In this document: one piece after another, positions 45,311 to 55,465 of the stretch
How positions within the stretch are numbered: the stretch's first letter is position 1
Layout: every line of letters begins with the position of its first letter
Source of the DNA: Branchipolynoe longqiensis
Taxonomy: Eukaryota > Annelida > Polychaeta > Phyllodocida > Polynoidae
Direction of reading: 5' to 3'
Assembly: GCA_030323885.1 (NCBI GenBank)
Contig: CM059187.1
Span: 136,069,239-136,133,238, forward strand
DNA: 64,000 nucleotides
Made by a program: the position numbers and the translations under genes
Notes under the pieces: model-generated
Seen by the model: the letters and a program-made list of their open reading frames with translations, nothing else
Database searches by the model: none
What the model was told of the DNA's origin: nothing

Positions 45311-45880
45311 AAATGTAATATATGTGGCATATGAATATATTTATTATACATATATATTAGATATGTATACAGGAGGAATGAATTGGCGTATATATCACGT
45401 ATGACTATATTTTCCTATATATTACATATCTATATATGAAGTATGAAATGTTATATATATGGCACATGGATGTATGTACGTATATATTGTATATCTTTAT
45501 AGAAGGTATGGAATATTATATATCTGGCGTTTGAATATAGTCAGAGATGTATTATATATCTGTAAAGAAGGTTTGAAATGTTATATATGTAACATGTGTA
45601 TATAATACATGTATATAGGAGGTATACAATTCTATATATGTAGCATATAAACATATTTGTGCATATATTAGATTAAATATGGATACAGGAGGTTTGGAAT
45701 TTTATATATGTGGTGTATGAATATATTTTCGTATGTAATATATTTGTTATAGAAGATATGAAATGCTGTATATGTGCCGCATAGATATATGTACATTTAT
45801 TTTATATAAGTATTTAGGTGATATAAAAAAAAAATATATATATGAGGTATGCAATGCTATATATGTGGTGAGTGAATATC
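45310..45880. repeat. AT-rich tandem array, ~65-bp period
   Basis: Diverged units marked by a AGGTATGAAATGTTATATATGT-like phrase at about 45376, 45441, 45505, 45571, 45621, 45691, 45755 and 45846. Spacing is mostly 64-70 bp. No gene. Confidence 0.75.
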
Positions 45881-46055
45881 CTCTGGTGTGACTGAAAATG
45901 TGGCACGTCCATTAGTGATGAAAAAGCCCGGTGGCGGCGCCACCAGTTCACATGGGTGGAGTCAAGGAGGCAAAGTACAGAATAATAACATATACTATTA
46001 TAACAATAATTCGCTTCTGAGCCTTTATACTCGCATAATGCGTTATTCACCAGAT

Positions 46056-46061
46056 ATGTAC

Positions 46062-46143
<82 letters not shown>
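46056..46143. repeat. (TA)n(GA)n compound microsatellite
   Basis: About 24 TA units followed by about 18 GA units. Confidence 0.98.
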
Positions 46144-46146
<3 letters not shown>

Positions 46147-46775
46147 GGTATGAAATGTATATTTTTAAGTTATATTTACACATTTGGTACATCGTTGCAA
46201 GCTGCCTTCTTATTCAGGCATCTGCATACCGCCAGCATTAATCACAGTAGAATTCATTAACGGGTGGACAGGGACCCAGGCGACTGGTCGGCTTCACTCT
46301 CCGAGTAATGTGTCTGCGCTGATGTAATGGGGTTATGGGTAACCAGCGCATGCGCATTGGTGACGGTGTGAGAGCGCGGGTCACGTGGCAGGGGGATTAG
46401 AGGGTGGGGGGCAGGGGGGAGGGGGAGGCAGGGCCTCCCTGCTGAATAACAAAATAGTTTTTGTATATCCAGCATGTGTACTATGTAATAACTCAATGCG
46501 TCAGAGCAAAAGCACAGATCATTTCTGGAGCGAACTCTCTAGGCAGCCATTGTTGTCTATTATGATGGCGGTCATTGAATACTGGAGTGAACTGTTTGTT
46601 ATTATCCGTGAGTGGTGGTATTGGTGGTGGTGGGGGGAGGGGGAGTCGCTAAGGTGTTTGGAAGTGGGGCGGTGATGGCTTACAAGACGAGGGAGCTCAG
46701 TGACCGAGTAATTTGTCTTGTAATCATTACTCATTCAGTCATTGAGTGGACAGAATAGCCACATGAACAGATTTC

Positions 46776-47045
46776 TTTCTTTCTTTCTTGGAGTTTTACG
46801 TTCTGGCAACATCTAATGCCAGGATGGGTACTGACTTGTGACAGTGCACACTCATGGTGACTTTATAGTGTTGCCACACTAGTAAATCAGGCCAGCAGCA
46901 CCGTAACCTGATATCGCACTCAGTCACATTATCCTGACACTGGGCCAACCAGTCCTTGCCCTATCCTATTAATGCCGAGTGCCTGGCTAGGAAGCAACAA
47001 GTATAAATTTTTAAGTCATTGGTTTGACTCGACCAGGGAACCCCA
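46776..47045 (-). mobile_element. SINE-T copy S7, head truncated
   Basis: Minus strand, from tail (here with TTCT repeats) through the body to GACTCGACCAGGG. The tRNA-like head is missing. Confidence 0.85.
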
Positions 47046-47222
47046 TTGGGTGTAGAAACAGGTTGAGAAAATGGTGTCTGTTTCCCTTGTACACTATTGG
47101 TGTGATTCGGGTGGCCGAGTAAAATCCAATACTATAAAAGTTGCACAGTCCAATTGCTTTCAGCTTCTGCCATTTTTTTAGATAAATACATTACATTGAT
47201 CATCATAATCTATTTATGAATA

Positions 47223-47985
47223 TATAAAAAATAAATAAAACATTTATATAGCGCCCGATCCAGCAAGCCGTTCTCAGGCGCTTTACATAACAAACAAATA
47301 TACAGGAAAATAAATTTCACCTAGTTAGAAGCAGATTTAAACAAATGTGTCCTAAGACCTTTTTAAAAAGCACCAACAGATTTACAATCTGTGATATATC
47401 CTGGCAGAGCATTCCACAGTCTCGGGGCAGCAATACTAAAAGCACGATCCCCAAAGCCTTTGAGCCTGCTCCGAGGAACTGCTAACTGGCTGGAGACTGT
47501 GGAGCGCAGTGTTTGAACATTTGTTCTCTCCTGGAGCATATCTCTCATATATTCTGGAGCCTGATCATGCAAGGCACGATATACAAGAAGCAGCACCTTG
47601 ATATCAATTCTCTTCTCCACGGGGAGCCAGTGTAATGATTTCAGCACAGGAGTGATGTGATCAAATTTCTTTGTACCCGTCAACAACCTGGCAGCCGCAC
47701 TCTTTATACATTGCCGTTTTGAGATACTTGACAGTGGCAGACCATACAAGAGAGCATTACAATAATCCAGGCGTGAACCAATGAAAGCATGAGTAACCTT
47801 CTCTAACGAGTCACATGTCAGGGCATCCTTGATCGATCTGAGATGTCTCAGTTGCATAAATGATGCCCTACACACCGTCTTCATGTGATTAGACATATTA
47901 TTGTCAAAGATCACACCAAGGTTATGGGCTGACTCACTAGCTTGAACACTAGCATCACTAATTCTGAGATGGGTTTCATGTAGCC
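47223..47985 (-). pseudogene. LINE-D (CR1/L2-like) C-terminus and 3' end
   Basis: Minus-strand frame from about 47985 to 47366: LGVIFDNNMSNHMKTVCR, SRLDYCNALLYGLP, AARLLTGTKKFDHITPVLKSLHWLPV, and DRAFSIAAPRLWNALP, the usual end of CR1/L2-type RTs. A TAA at 47363-47365 (GAF-stop-KGLRTHLF) cuts the last codons. The 3' UTR ends GCGCTATATAAATG followed by TTTATTT repeats, also typical of this group. Everything upstream, including the catalytic RT, is absent. Confidence 0.85.
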
Positions 47986-48017
47986 ATCAGTGAAATAGGG
48001 AGTGGAGATGACTAAAA

Positions 48018-48082
48018 CCTCATATGACCTTAGATGTTGCTAGGATGTAAAACAACAACAAACAAACAACAACAAACAACAA
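48018..48082 (+). mobile_element. SINE-T tail-only insertion
   Basis: CATATGACCTTAGATGTTGC and a long AAC/AAAC tail. It lacks the body. No clear duplication can be seen because it abuts other insertions. Confidence 0.7.
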
Positions 48083-48400
48083 ATCTCAGTTTTCTCATCA
48101 TTGAGTTTAAGCATATTTTTCCTCATCCACTTTTGTTTGAAGTAACTTTGATTATAATTATAACTTTTAAGATATTTCTTTTAGAGAAAACATGCCAAAT
48201 TAATTTTGGCATGCGCATCAAGATTCTGACACCATAGGCTGTAGTAGTATCAGGTTTTTTTTAAATTATTAAATTGAATCAGTATTCTCTTCTATGCAGA
48301 AAGAAATGATTAGTAAGCGCATCCGGATTTAAGTTAGGTATGTACACAATAAAATCTAGGGTTTCAAAATTTGATGCTTTCGTCGGACTATCCATCTTTA

Positions 48401-49074
48401 AGCCCCAGTCACACATAGCCGGACGAGCCCCGGATTTTGAGCCGGACCACCCACGGACCAACGGCCCGGACCACCATGGGTAAAATCACTGTTTTCGTAG
48501 ATTTTTCCCATGCAGTCACACTTTCCCGGATGAGCCCTGGATGAGCCCCGGACCACCCCCGGACTGCCCCCGGACTGGGCCGGACCGGCCTCGGACGAGG
48601 CCGGACCACCCATGGACAGCCCCGGACCACCCCCGGACTATCCCGGATCACCCCCGGACTATCCAGGATCACCCCCGGTCTTACGAGGGCAGTCCGGGAG
48701 TGGTCCGTGGCTAGGCCGGGGGTACTCCTGGATAGTCCGGGGATGGTCCGGGTCAAACCGTGGCTCAAAATGACCCCGGACCACCCCCAGACAGGCCCGG
48801 TCCACCCCCGAAATACCCGAACCACCCCCGGACCACCCCCGGATCAGGCCGGATTGAGCCCGGATCGCAAAATCCCCTGGACCACCCCGGATGTTTTAAG
48901 CATTTTAAAACATCCGGGGCTGACTCCGGATGGTGCCGGACGAGCCACGGATCAGGCCGGATCAGGGGGTGTCGGCACGGACGAGCCACGGATCACCCCG
49001 GATCGCCCCGGACCACCCCGGATGGCAGTCCGGGGCCCATCCGGCCCCTGATCCGGGTATGTGTGACTGGGGCT
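48401..49074. mobile_element. Foldback element E5 (CYGTCACA family), TSD TTA
   Basis: 674 bp. Ends AGCCCCAGTCACACATAGCC and inverse (...GGGTATGTGTGACTGGGGCT), flanked by TTA (48398-48400, 49075-49077). The body is made of CCGGACCACCCCCGGA/GGATCAGGCCGG words in both orientations. A hairpin centre CCCCGGATGTTTTA...TAAAACATCCGGGG lies at 48885-48919. The many ORFs (up to 177 residues) are by-products. Confidence 0.85.
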
Positions 49075-49089
49075 TTAGCAAATCCACTG

Positions 49090-49800
49090 CCTTGTCTGGT
49101 ACTCAGCACTGCCGGAATAGAGCAAGGGTTGGTTCGGTTCAGTGGCAGGAACATGTCAGTGAGTGTGTGGGATATGGAGACATGGTGCTGGTTGTGTGGC
49201 TTTCAGCTGGGGGAGTGCTGGGAAATGTTGTCATGCCTGTGCACTGTCAGAAGTCAGTCCCGGTGTAAAGATTTCAAATTCCCCCCTGATTGAAGTTCCC
49301 CCACGGGAACTTGAAAATGTTTTCAAATTCATCCCACGGGAATTTGAAAACGTTTTCATTTTCCCTCCCTCGTTTTAACTTTCCCTTCCCCCATTTTGGG
49401 GGGAATTTTCTTCTTTTTTTTTTCTCTTATTTTTGTTCATGATAAACACAGAGAATAGAATAATGGAAATTATTACTAATACAACAAAACATATTTCACC
49501 ATAAATCACGCAGAAAGTCTCCAAGATGGCTAAGAAAAAAATATAGGTCTGAATTTTTTGACTTTTTTAAAAGTTTTTTAAACAATTTTAAATTCGCGGA
49601 GGAATTTCAAAATAGGGGGAGGAATTTGACAACTATTTTTAATTTCCCTCCCGGGAATCTGAAAACGTTTTCAATTTCACAGGAGGGAAATTAAAAACGT
49701 TTTCAGATTCCCGGGGGGAACTTGGAAAGGGGGGAAATTGAAATCGTTACACTGGTCCTGGTACAACCTCAGATATTTCTAGAACTCCACCAACAACCCA
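49090..49800 (+). mobile_element. SINE-T copy S8 (diverged), split by foldback F2
   Basis: Body at about 49090-49260 (GGAATAGAGCAAGG, GTGCACTGTCAGAAGTC) and tail at about 49755-49800 (CCTGGTACAACCTCAGATATT, CTCCACCAACAACCC) frame the F2 insertion. One of the most diverged SINE-T copies. Confidence 0.65.
49262..49752. mobile_element. Foldback element F2 inserted in a SINE
   Basis: Ends GGTGTAAAGATTTCAAATTCC and inverse (CCAGTGTAACGATTTCAATTTC), then shared GGGAACTTG/AAGTTCCCCCCGGG words. Inner parts repeat TTGAAAACGTTTTCAA, itself a palindrome, in both arms. GTCC occurs at both borders, a possible 4-bp duplication. Confidence 0.7.
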
Positions 49801-49965
49801 CCAGTTGGCTATCAGCATTGGTGGAGAATATGGTCCTTGAAATTGTCACTGTGTGATATATGAGGATGAGGTGAATCTTCTTCACTTAAACAAATTAATT
49901 TAAGAGATTTTATCACCGATCTTCTCTTAGTAAGAGTTTATGGATGTAATATTTCGGAATAAAAG

Positions 49966-50019
49966 TTAGTTTATTGTTGTTTTAAGTGCTAGCAACATCT
50001 AAGGTCATATCAGGACTGG
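49966..50019 (-). mobile_element. SINE-T tail-only insertion with 10-bp TSD
   Basis: 54 bp of SINE-T 3' end (minus strand), flanked by the perfect duplication GGAATAAAAG (49956-49965 and 50020-50029). Confidence 0.88.
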
Positions 50020-50374
50020 GGAATAAAAGCAATACAACAATTAAAATGACCAACCTAGTATATCATGGGATTGAGGATGTTATAAGATCAATTATAGGTG
50101 TAATATGAGGGTGTATTTAAAATATGTATTACATTTGTTGATTAAAGTTGCATAGCCCAATGGTTTTAAGTTTCTTACCTAAATCACAAAAGTAAATTTG
50201 GTCGATTGTTATAATTTACCTTACTTTAGTTTGAAGTAAGTTCCATTATAAATGTCTAACTTTGGAGGTATTTGAAGTGAAAACATACTAAACTAATTTT
50301 AGGATACATGTCAAAATTCTGACACAATAGGCCTCAACAGTAACACGTTCTATTATAGGCCTATTGACTTAGCA

Positions 50375-51396
50375 CCAAGATATTGGTGTCAATGGCAAGG
50401 ACATTAAACTAATTGTGAACTTATACTGGACACAACGTGCATTTATAAAAAATGGAGCAGGGCCTATCGGATGAAGTTATGATTAAACGAGGAGTTCGAC
50501 AGGGGTTTGTATTGTCACCATGTCTATTTAACCTGTACACAGAGATGATTTTCAGACACATTGAAGATTGCAAGGGAGTGACAATAGGTGGCATGAACGT
50601 CAACAATCTTAGATATGCCGATGACAGTGTAATACTAGCAGACAGTGAGAAAAACCTACAAGATATAGTGAATAGAATCAATAAAGCTGGAATACTATTC
50701 AACATGAAGATGAATGCCAGGAAGACCAAAACAATGGTTATAAGTAAAAAGACAGATAAACCAAATGTCAATATAACCATAGATGGCACAAACATAGAAC
50801 AAGTATCCGAATTCATATATCTCGGACAAAAGATTACAAATGATGGGAGATGTGAGGAAGAAATTAAAAGAAGGATAACAATAGCCCAAACAACATTCTC
50901 CAAAATGTATAGAGTGTTAACATCAAGTAAGATATTAATACAAACAAGGAAGCGTATTCTTCAGTGTTATGTGTGGTCTACTCTAATGTATGGGGCTGAG
51001 ACATGGACAATCTCTAAGAAAATGTACAAAGGTTTAGCAGCATTTCAGATGTGGACTTATCGAAGGATGATGAAAATATCATGGACAAAGAAGATCACCA
51101 ACAAAGAAGTTCTCAGAAAAATTAAAAGTAAGAAAAGCTTGTTTGCCACTATACAGATAAAGAAACTTATTTATTTTGGCCACATCATTCGTCAGAGCTC
51201 AATATACCATACATTGTTGGAAGGGAAGGTGAATGGCAGCAGAGGGAGAGGGAGACCAAGAACATCATGGTTTACAAATATTTCACAGTGGACAGGCTTG
51301 AATTATTCACAGTCTATCAGAACAGCACACCATCGGGACAAGTGGAGAACCATTGCATCCAACCCTCGACTAGAGGACGGAACTATTGATTGATTG
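50375..51396 (+). mobile_element. LINE-C, 5'-truncated, 12-bp TSD
   Basis: Flanked by the perfect duplication ATTGACTTAGCA (50363-50374 and 51397-51408). The 3' end is a short ATTGATTG repeat and not poly(A). Truncated within the RT; the fingers and endonuclease are missing. Confidence 0.88.
50379..51393 (+). pseudogene. LINE-C reverse transcriptase C-terminal half, frameshifted at its start
   Basis: The main 313-residue frame (50452-51393) has LSDEVMIKRGVRQGFVLSPCLFN, catalytic YADD (LRYADDSVILADSEKNLQ), FIYLGQKIT, LMYGAETWTIS and the C-terminal GRGRPRTSWFTNISQWTGL. Upstream, another frame (50390-50450) reads IKLIVNLYWTQRAFIK, the expected preceding residues, so about one base is shifted near 50446-50452. 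The fragment at 11605-12060 is its close relative. Similar proteins occur widely in metazoans; clade not assigned. Confidence 0.85.
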
Positions 51397-51986
51397 ATTG
51401 ACTTAGCATTCACTTCTATGCAGCAACAAATGCTTAATAAGTGCACCAGTATCTTGGTCAAGTATCGAGAATCAAAAGTAGATGAGGATTTGGTTTCGAA
51501 AATATGATGCTTTCATCACACTAGGCAGCCTTTTTAACCAGGATAAATTTCAATCGCTGACAACTGGTCTTCCTCGTTCCGCTGTCCTTGTCCTATCTCA
51601 ATAATGCCAAGCAGCAGGCTAGGTAGCGTCCAGCCTGGCCTGCCTGAGGAACTGCGGGACCCAATTGGGAGCATTTTTGGTAGGGGCCCCAGGTGAACAG
51701 CCAAGGTCCGTCTTAGTGAAATCAATTACAAGACTAGAGTAGATTACCCTAGCGTGGGACCCCCTTGGGCACGGGGGGCCCACTTGGGAGCAATTGGTCC
51801 AATTGGCTTAAAGCCAGCCCTGGTAACAAGTATCAATTTTTTACTCGGCCGGGTTTGAACTGCTGTGACTTGCCACACTTGAAGCAGGAGCTGAACTCAT
51901 TCAGCCATTCTGTCTATCGTTATCTACTTATGTTTGATTATTGGTGAGGGGACTAAGCTGGCATGTCTCCCGCCTGCAGTAACGAT

Positions 51987-52142
51987 GGTGATGTCTGGTT
52001 GGTTGTTGGTGCTTTTTGTCCTGGCAACACCTAAGGTCATATCAGGACGGGTACAGTCTTGTGATAGTGCATACTCATGGCGACTTTATAGTGCTGTCCC
52101 AATGGGAGACCAGGCTGCCAGCACCATGACCTGATATCCGAC
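51987..52142 (-). mobile_element. SINE-T copy S9, truncated
   Basis: Tail and first part of the body on the minus strand, ending at CCTGATATCCGACT; the head half is missing. A full copy (S10) follows only ~60 bp later in the same orientation. Confidence 0.85.
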
Positions 52143-52205
52143 TGGTGGGCGAACATTAATGGCGATGGTATGGCAGGTGTTTGTGCTTAGGTGATTGTGA
52201 GGAGT

Positions 52206-52517
52206 TGGTTGGTTGTTGGAGTTTTACATCCTGACAACATCTAAGGTTATATCAGGATGGGTACCGACTTGTGACAGTGCATACTCATGGCAATTTTATA
52301 GTGCTGTCCCAATGGGATACCAGGCCACCAGCACCATGACCTGATATCCCACTCAGTCACATTATCCTGACGCTGAGCTAATGACTCCTTGCCCTATCCT
52401 AATAATGCCGAATGCCTGGCTAGGAAGCAACAAGTATCAATTTTTAAGTCATTGGATTGACTCGACCAGGGTTCGAACTTGTGGGTTTGAGTCCCACGAT
52501 CTACGAAAATGGGACTT
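52206..52517 (-). mobile_element. SINE-T copy S10, full length
   Basis: Tail to head on the minus strand; the head has the S1/S2-type B-box region (GACTCAAACCCAC). Confidence 0.85.
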
Positions 52518-53109
52518 ATTTGGCCATCTCATCTGGACATATAACGATGATGAACTCTGACACAATGGACACCTGATGCATTAGTTACTCCCAAAGTCGT
52601 GCATCATGCACAGGGCTGCTAAACAACCCGTTGAAAAAAAGGTTGCAAGCCTTAGTTAGTCAAATAACCACATGACTTTACTATCTAATGTGCTAAATCT
52701 ATTATTCAAATACTCATCTACCATAGCCCACTACTATTGGGGTGAACAATTGATGAAATCATATATATTAATATTTTTGTGGATCAAATCGAGAGCATTC
52801 AGTTGCTGCCATTTTGTGAGATTTATTTTTCATTCTCTTAGCTGTCCTCCACTGTATCCCAATATAAATTAATGATGAGCGATGAAAGAAGGACCTCCAC
52901 AGCTTGTTTACAGTGCATTCATACCAATGCAGTTTTTGCTCAGATGAATGTCAGGTTGTCATTCACCTCCTACTGTGGATAGGGGTGAAGCTTGTATCTA
53001 CATGTGTGCATAATCTAACCTCTTTCTGCATCCATTGTGGCCTATGACTCATCCCTTTATTATCGCCCGCCTCATCGGTGAGCATCCCCCGGGGCTGTGC
53101 AGCTTCTTC
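52518..53109. other. Non-coding stretch, nothing recognised
   Basis: About 590 bases of mixed composition. The 66-residue frame at 52672 has no domain. No repeat family recognised. Confidence 0.5.
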
Positions 53110-53614
53110 CCGGTGTGGCGTGCTCAGCCGTGTCCCGTGCTCAGCCGTGTACCTATGCTCAAACTCAAGGCATTGTCAATGGTCGTGAGTAATTTTCATA
53201 CAGAAAATACAGAACAACTGAAATATCTCTAAAACCACACCACCTAGAAACAAATCGCTTGGTACACATATAGAAAACATCTTCACCAAAAAGATTATAT
53301 TAAATTTATAAGGTTAGGGTTCTTGATTTCTATTAATTTTGATTAAACTAATGTTTTGCACTGCGCGTACCGTCAAACTCAAGACATTGTCAATGGTGGT
53401 GAGCAATCTTCATACAGAAAATCCAGGAAAAGTGAAATATCTCTAAAACCACACCACCTACAAACAAATCGCTTGGTACACATATAGAAAACATCTTTAC
53501 CAAAAACATTATATTAAATTTATAAGGTTAGTGACTTACGACCATTGACAATGCCTTGAGTTTGAGTATAGGTACACGGCTGAGCACGGGACGCGGCTGA
53601 GCACGCCACACCGG
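53110..53614. mobile_element. Composite inverted-repeat element F3 around two ~200-bp units
   Basis: Terminal inverted repeats of about 80 bp (CCGGTGTGGCGTGCTCAGCC...; complement ends at 53614) enclose two inverted-orientation units of the repeat seen at 15735-16365. Both ends include a doubled TGCTCAGCCGTGT word. No ORF. Confidence 0.8.
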
Positions 53615-53750
53615 CACCTCCTCAGGATTCAGACCGGTGCCACTGTCAGTCTGACTGACATAGTCCATATCAGTGTCACTCACACCCCCACCACACACAC
53701 ACATATGCACACACGCCACCCACCACCACTTCAATTCCTGCCTACCTCAC

Positions 53751-54075
53751 GTGGTAGCCGATTCGGTAGAGCGCAGGCTTCCCGCGCGGGAGATCGGGAG
53801 TTCAATTCCCGTCCAGTCAAACCGATGACTTACTAAATTGATATTTGTCGCTTCCTATGTTGGCGCTTGGCATTAATAGGATAGGGCAAGGATTGGTTGG
53901 CTCGGTGTCAGGATAATGTGACTCGGTGGGATGTCAGGTCATGGTGTTGGCAGCATGGTCTCCCAGTGGGGCAGCACTATACAGTCACCATGAGTGTGCA
54001 CTGTCACAAGTCGGCACCCGTCCTAATATGAACTTAGATGTTGCCAGGATGCAAAACTCCAACAACCAACCGATC
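53751..54075 (+). mobile_element. SINE-T copy S11, reference-like full copy
   Basis: Best preserved head: A box TAGCCGATTCGGTAGAGCGC and B box GAGTTCAATTCCC, then CAGTCAAACC, body, and tail GCCAGGATGCAAAACTCC with CAACCAACC. The head resembles a tRNA, but the pseudo-acceptor does not pair and it is fused to a 250-bp body. Confidence 0.88.
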
Positions 54076-54283
54076 AAATCCCTTCATGCTCTCTTCTGTG
54101 ATATACTGCCGCTCACACTGCCCGGGGTTTCAACAACTGCTCGAGTTCCCTTCTGAAGACCACGCCACACAATGCGATCCTAGATTGCCCCACAGGAGAA
54201 ATCCTATTGAGACATCCACGACTGAAGACTGCTGCTGACTCACTTCCAGACCTGTAGAGATTGATCTTGGTTGTACAGGCAGG

Positions 54284-54842
54284 AAGATTGATTGATTGAT
54301 TGTTGGAGTTGTATGTCCTGGCAACATCTAGGTTCATATCAGGATGGGTATCGATTTGTGACAGTGCACACTCATGGCGACTTCATAGTGCTGCCAAGAT
54401 AAAAGATTCACCTGGTACTTGTTGTACACGGGTGAACGACAACATAGTGTAAATATGGGCGAAAATAGCTTTAGTATGGAACATGAAGTAGAAACTGTGG
54501 TTCCATGATCAAATGGCTACATATATTGGCACAGATTTTGTGAAATAGGAGAGAATGCAAAAATCCAAGATGGCGGCCATAGAACAGCGTCGATTTCAAT
54601 TTTATATTGTATTAAACTAGCTAATTTATTATATTTTTCAACTCAAAGATAGCGGGTAAATATGAAGACATTTACAAAGAATAAATGTTGCTTCTTAGAT
54701 TGTGAAATTAGGCTCTCATTTCATGAACCTGCTTTTTCGACCGTTTTTATATAGGGTTGGTATTCACCGGTGTACTGCGAGTGCTGGGTGAATCCTTTAT
54801 CTAAGTGCCTCCCAACTGGGAGACCAGGTTATCAGCACCAAA
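54284..54842 (-). mobile_element. SINE-T copy S12, split by a hAT-like MITE
   Basis: Tail (ATTG repeats) and body at 54284-54395; the body resumes at 54804 (AGTGCCTCCCAACTGGGAGACC) to about 54842. The head half is missing. Confidence 0.8.
54396..54803. mobile_element. hAT-like MITE F4, inserted in SINE S12
   Basis: 408 bp. Ends AAGATAAAAGATTCACC and inverse (TAGATAAAGGATTCACC), with further matching (GTACAC...GGTGAA) over ~38 bp. Flanked by AGTGCTGCC and AGTGCCTCC, a near-perfect 8-9 bp duplication of SINE sequence, as for hAT elements. No ORF. Confidence 0.75.
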
Positions 54843-54929
54843 TTGCATATTTAATCATATATAATTGTTGTGCTCTTTCGAGGTGGGTTTTCATTGTCTA
54901 TCATAGTGTAAAGACTAGGTCTCCTGTTT

Positions 54930-55290
54930 TGTAGAATCGCTAAAGCTCGAATCTGTGGTTGTGTAGGCAGGCCATAGTGAAATCAATACAGACAAAGAGA
55001 AAGGAAGAGTATAAAGTGTGAAAGAAGAGAGAGAGTCAAGCCCTCTGGTTTATTATTTATTTGGTTACATGAGTTCATGCAGAGTATCACCCAACCCCTT
55101 TCCTCCAATGGGAAACAAGCATTCTTGGCTCTGCCAATAGGGACCCAGCATTCCTGGTCTCCATGGCTACCAGTGGTCTGGCCACCACCACCAAGCTGTG
55201 TGGCTCCCCTGGCCACCACCTGCCTGAACCTGAGTGTGGCGATCCTACCTAGCAGAGGGGGGACGGGGTAGGCTCTGAGTGCCCCTTACA
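54930..55290 (-). mobile_element. Putative solo LTR (family L2 here), copy 2
   Basis: Minus-strand relative of 23310-23772: TGTGTAAGGGGCACTCA near the start, AATAAACCAGAGGG, and TATACTCTTCCTTTCTC near the end, finishing GATTCTACA. The 5' half contains GGTGGTGGCC words. Flanking duplication not clear. Confidence 0.5.
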
Positions 55291-55465
55291 CACAGCCCTG
55301 CCAGCACCACGATATCTATTTACATCTCACTCAGGCACCACCAGCACCTACATATATATATACACGTACATGCGCCTGGTCACGTATACCCGATCAGTAA
55401 TTTGCATTCCCCCCAATGCCGTAAATCAGAATATTTTACAATAGTATGAGTATCAACAGGTTTTA
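55291..55465. other. Short non-coding spacer
   Basis: No feature seen, except a short TA run near 55350. Confidence 0.5.

Larger units (their letters stand above)
47140..48400. mobile_element. TTAAAG-type MITE hosting a CR1/L2-like LINE end and a SINE tail
   Basis: Left part 47140-47222 (AAAGTTGCACAGTCCAAT, TTTTTAGATAAAT) and right part 48083-48400 (to GTCGGACTATCCATCTTTA) belong to one diverged family copy. Between them lie LINE-D (47223-47985) and a SINE tail (48018-48082). Its right end is also the insertion point of foldback E5. Confidence 0.6.
50142..51537. mobile_element. TTAAAG-type MITE hosting LINE-C
   Basis: Left end TTAAAGTTGCATAGCCCAATG and right end GATGCTTTCATCACACTAGG-like frame the LINE-C insertion at 50375-51396. 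Confidence 0.65.

Noticed and set aside
48409..49293. Several ORFs of 110-177 residues with PDHP/GPSG-like repeats
   Set aside because: They lie in the inverted CCGGAC word arrays of foldback E5 and appear on both strands.
53751..53823. Possible tRNA gene
   Set aside because: It is the head of a full SINE copy; no acceptor pairing.
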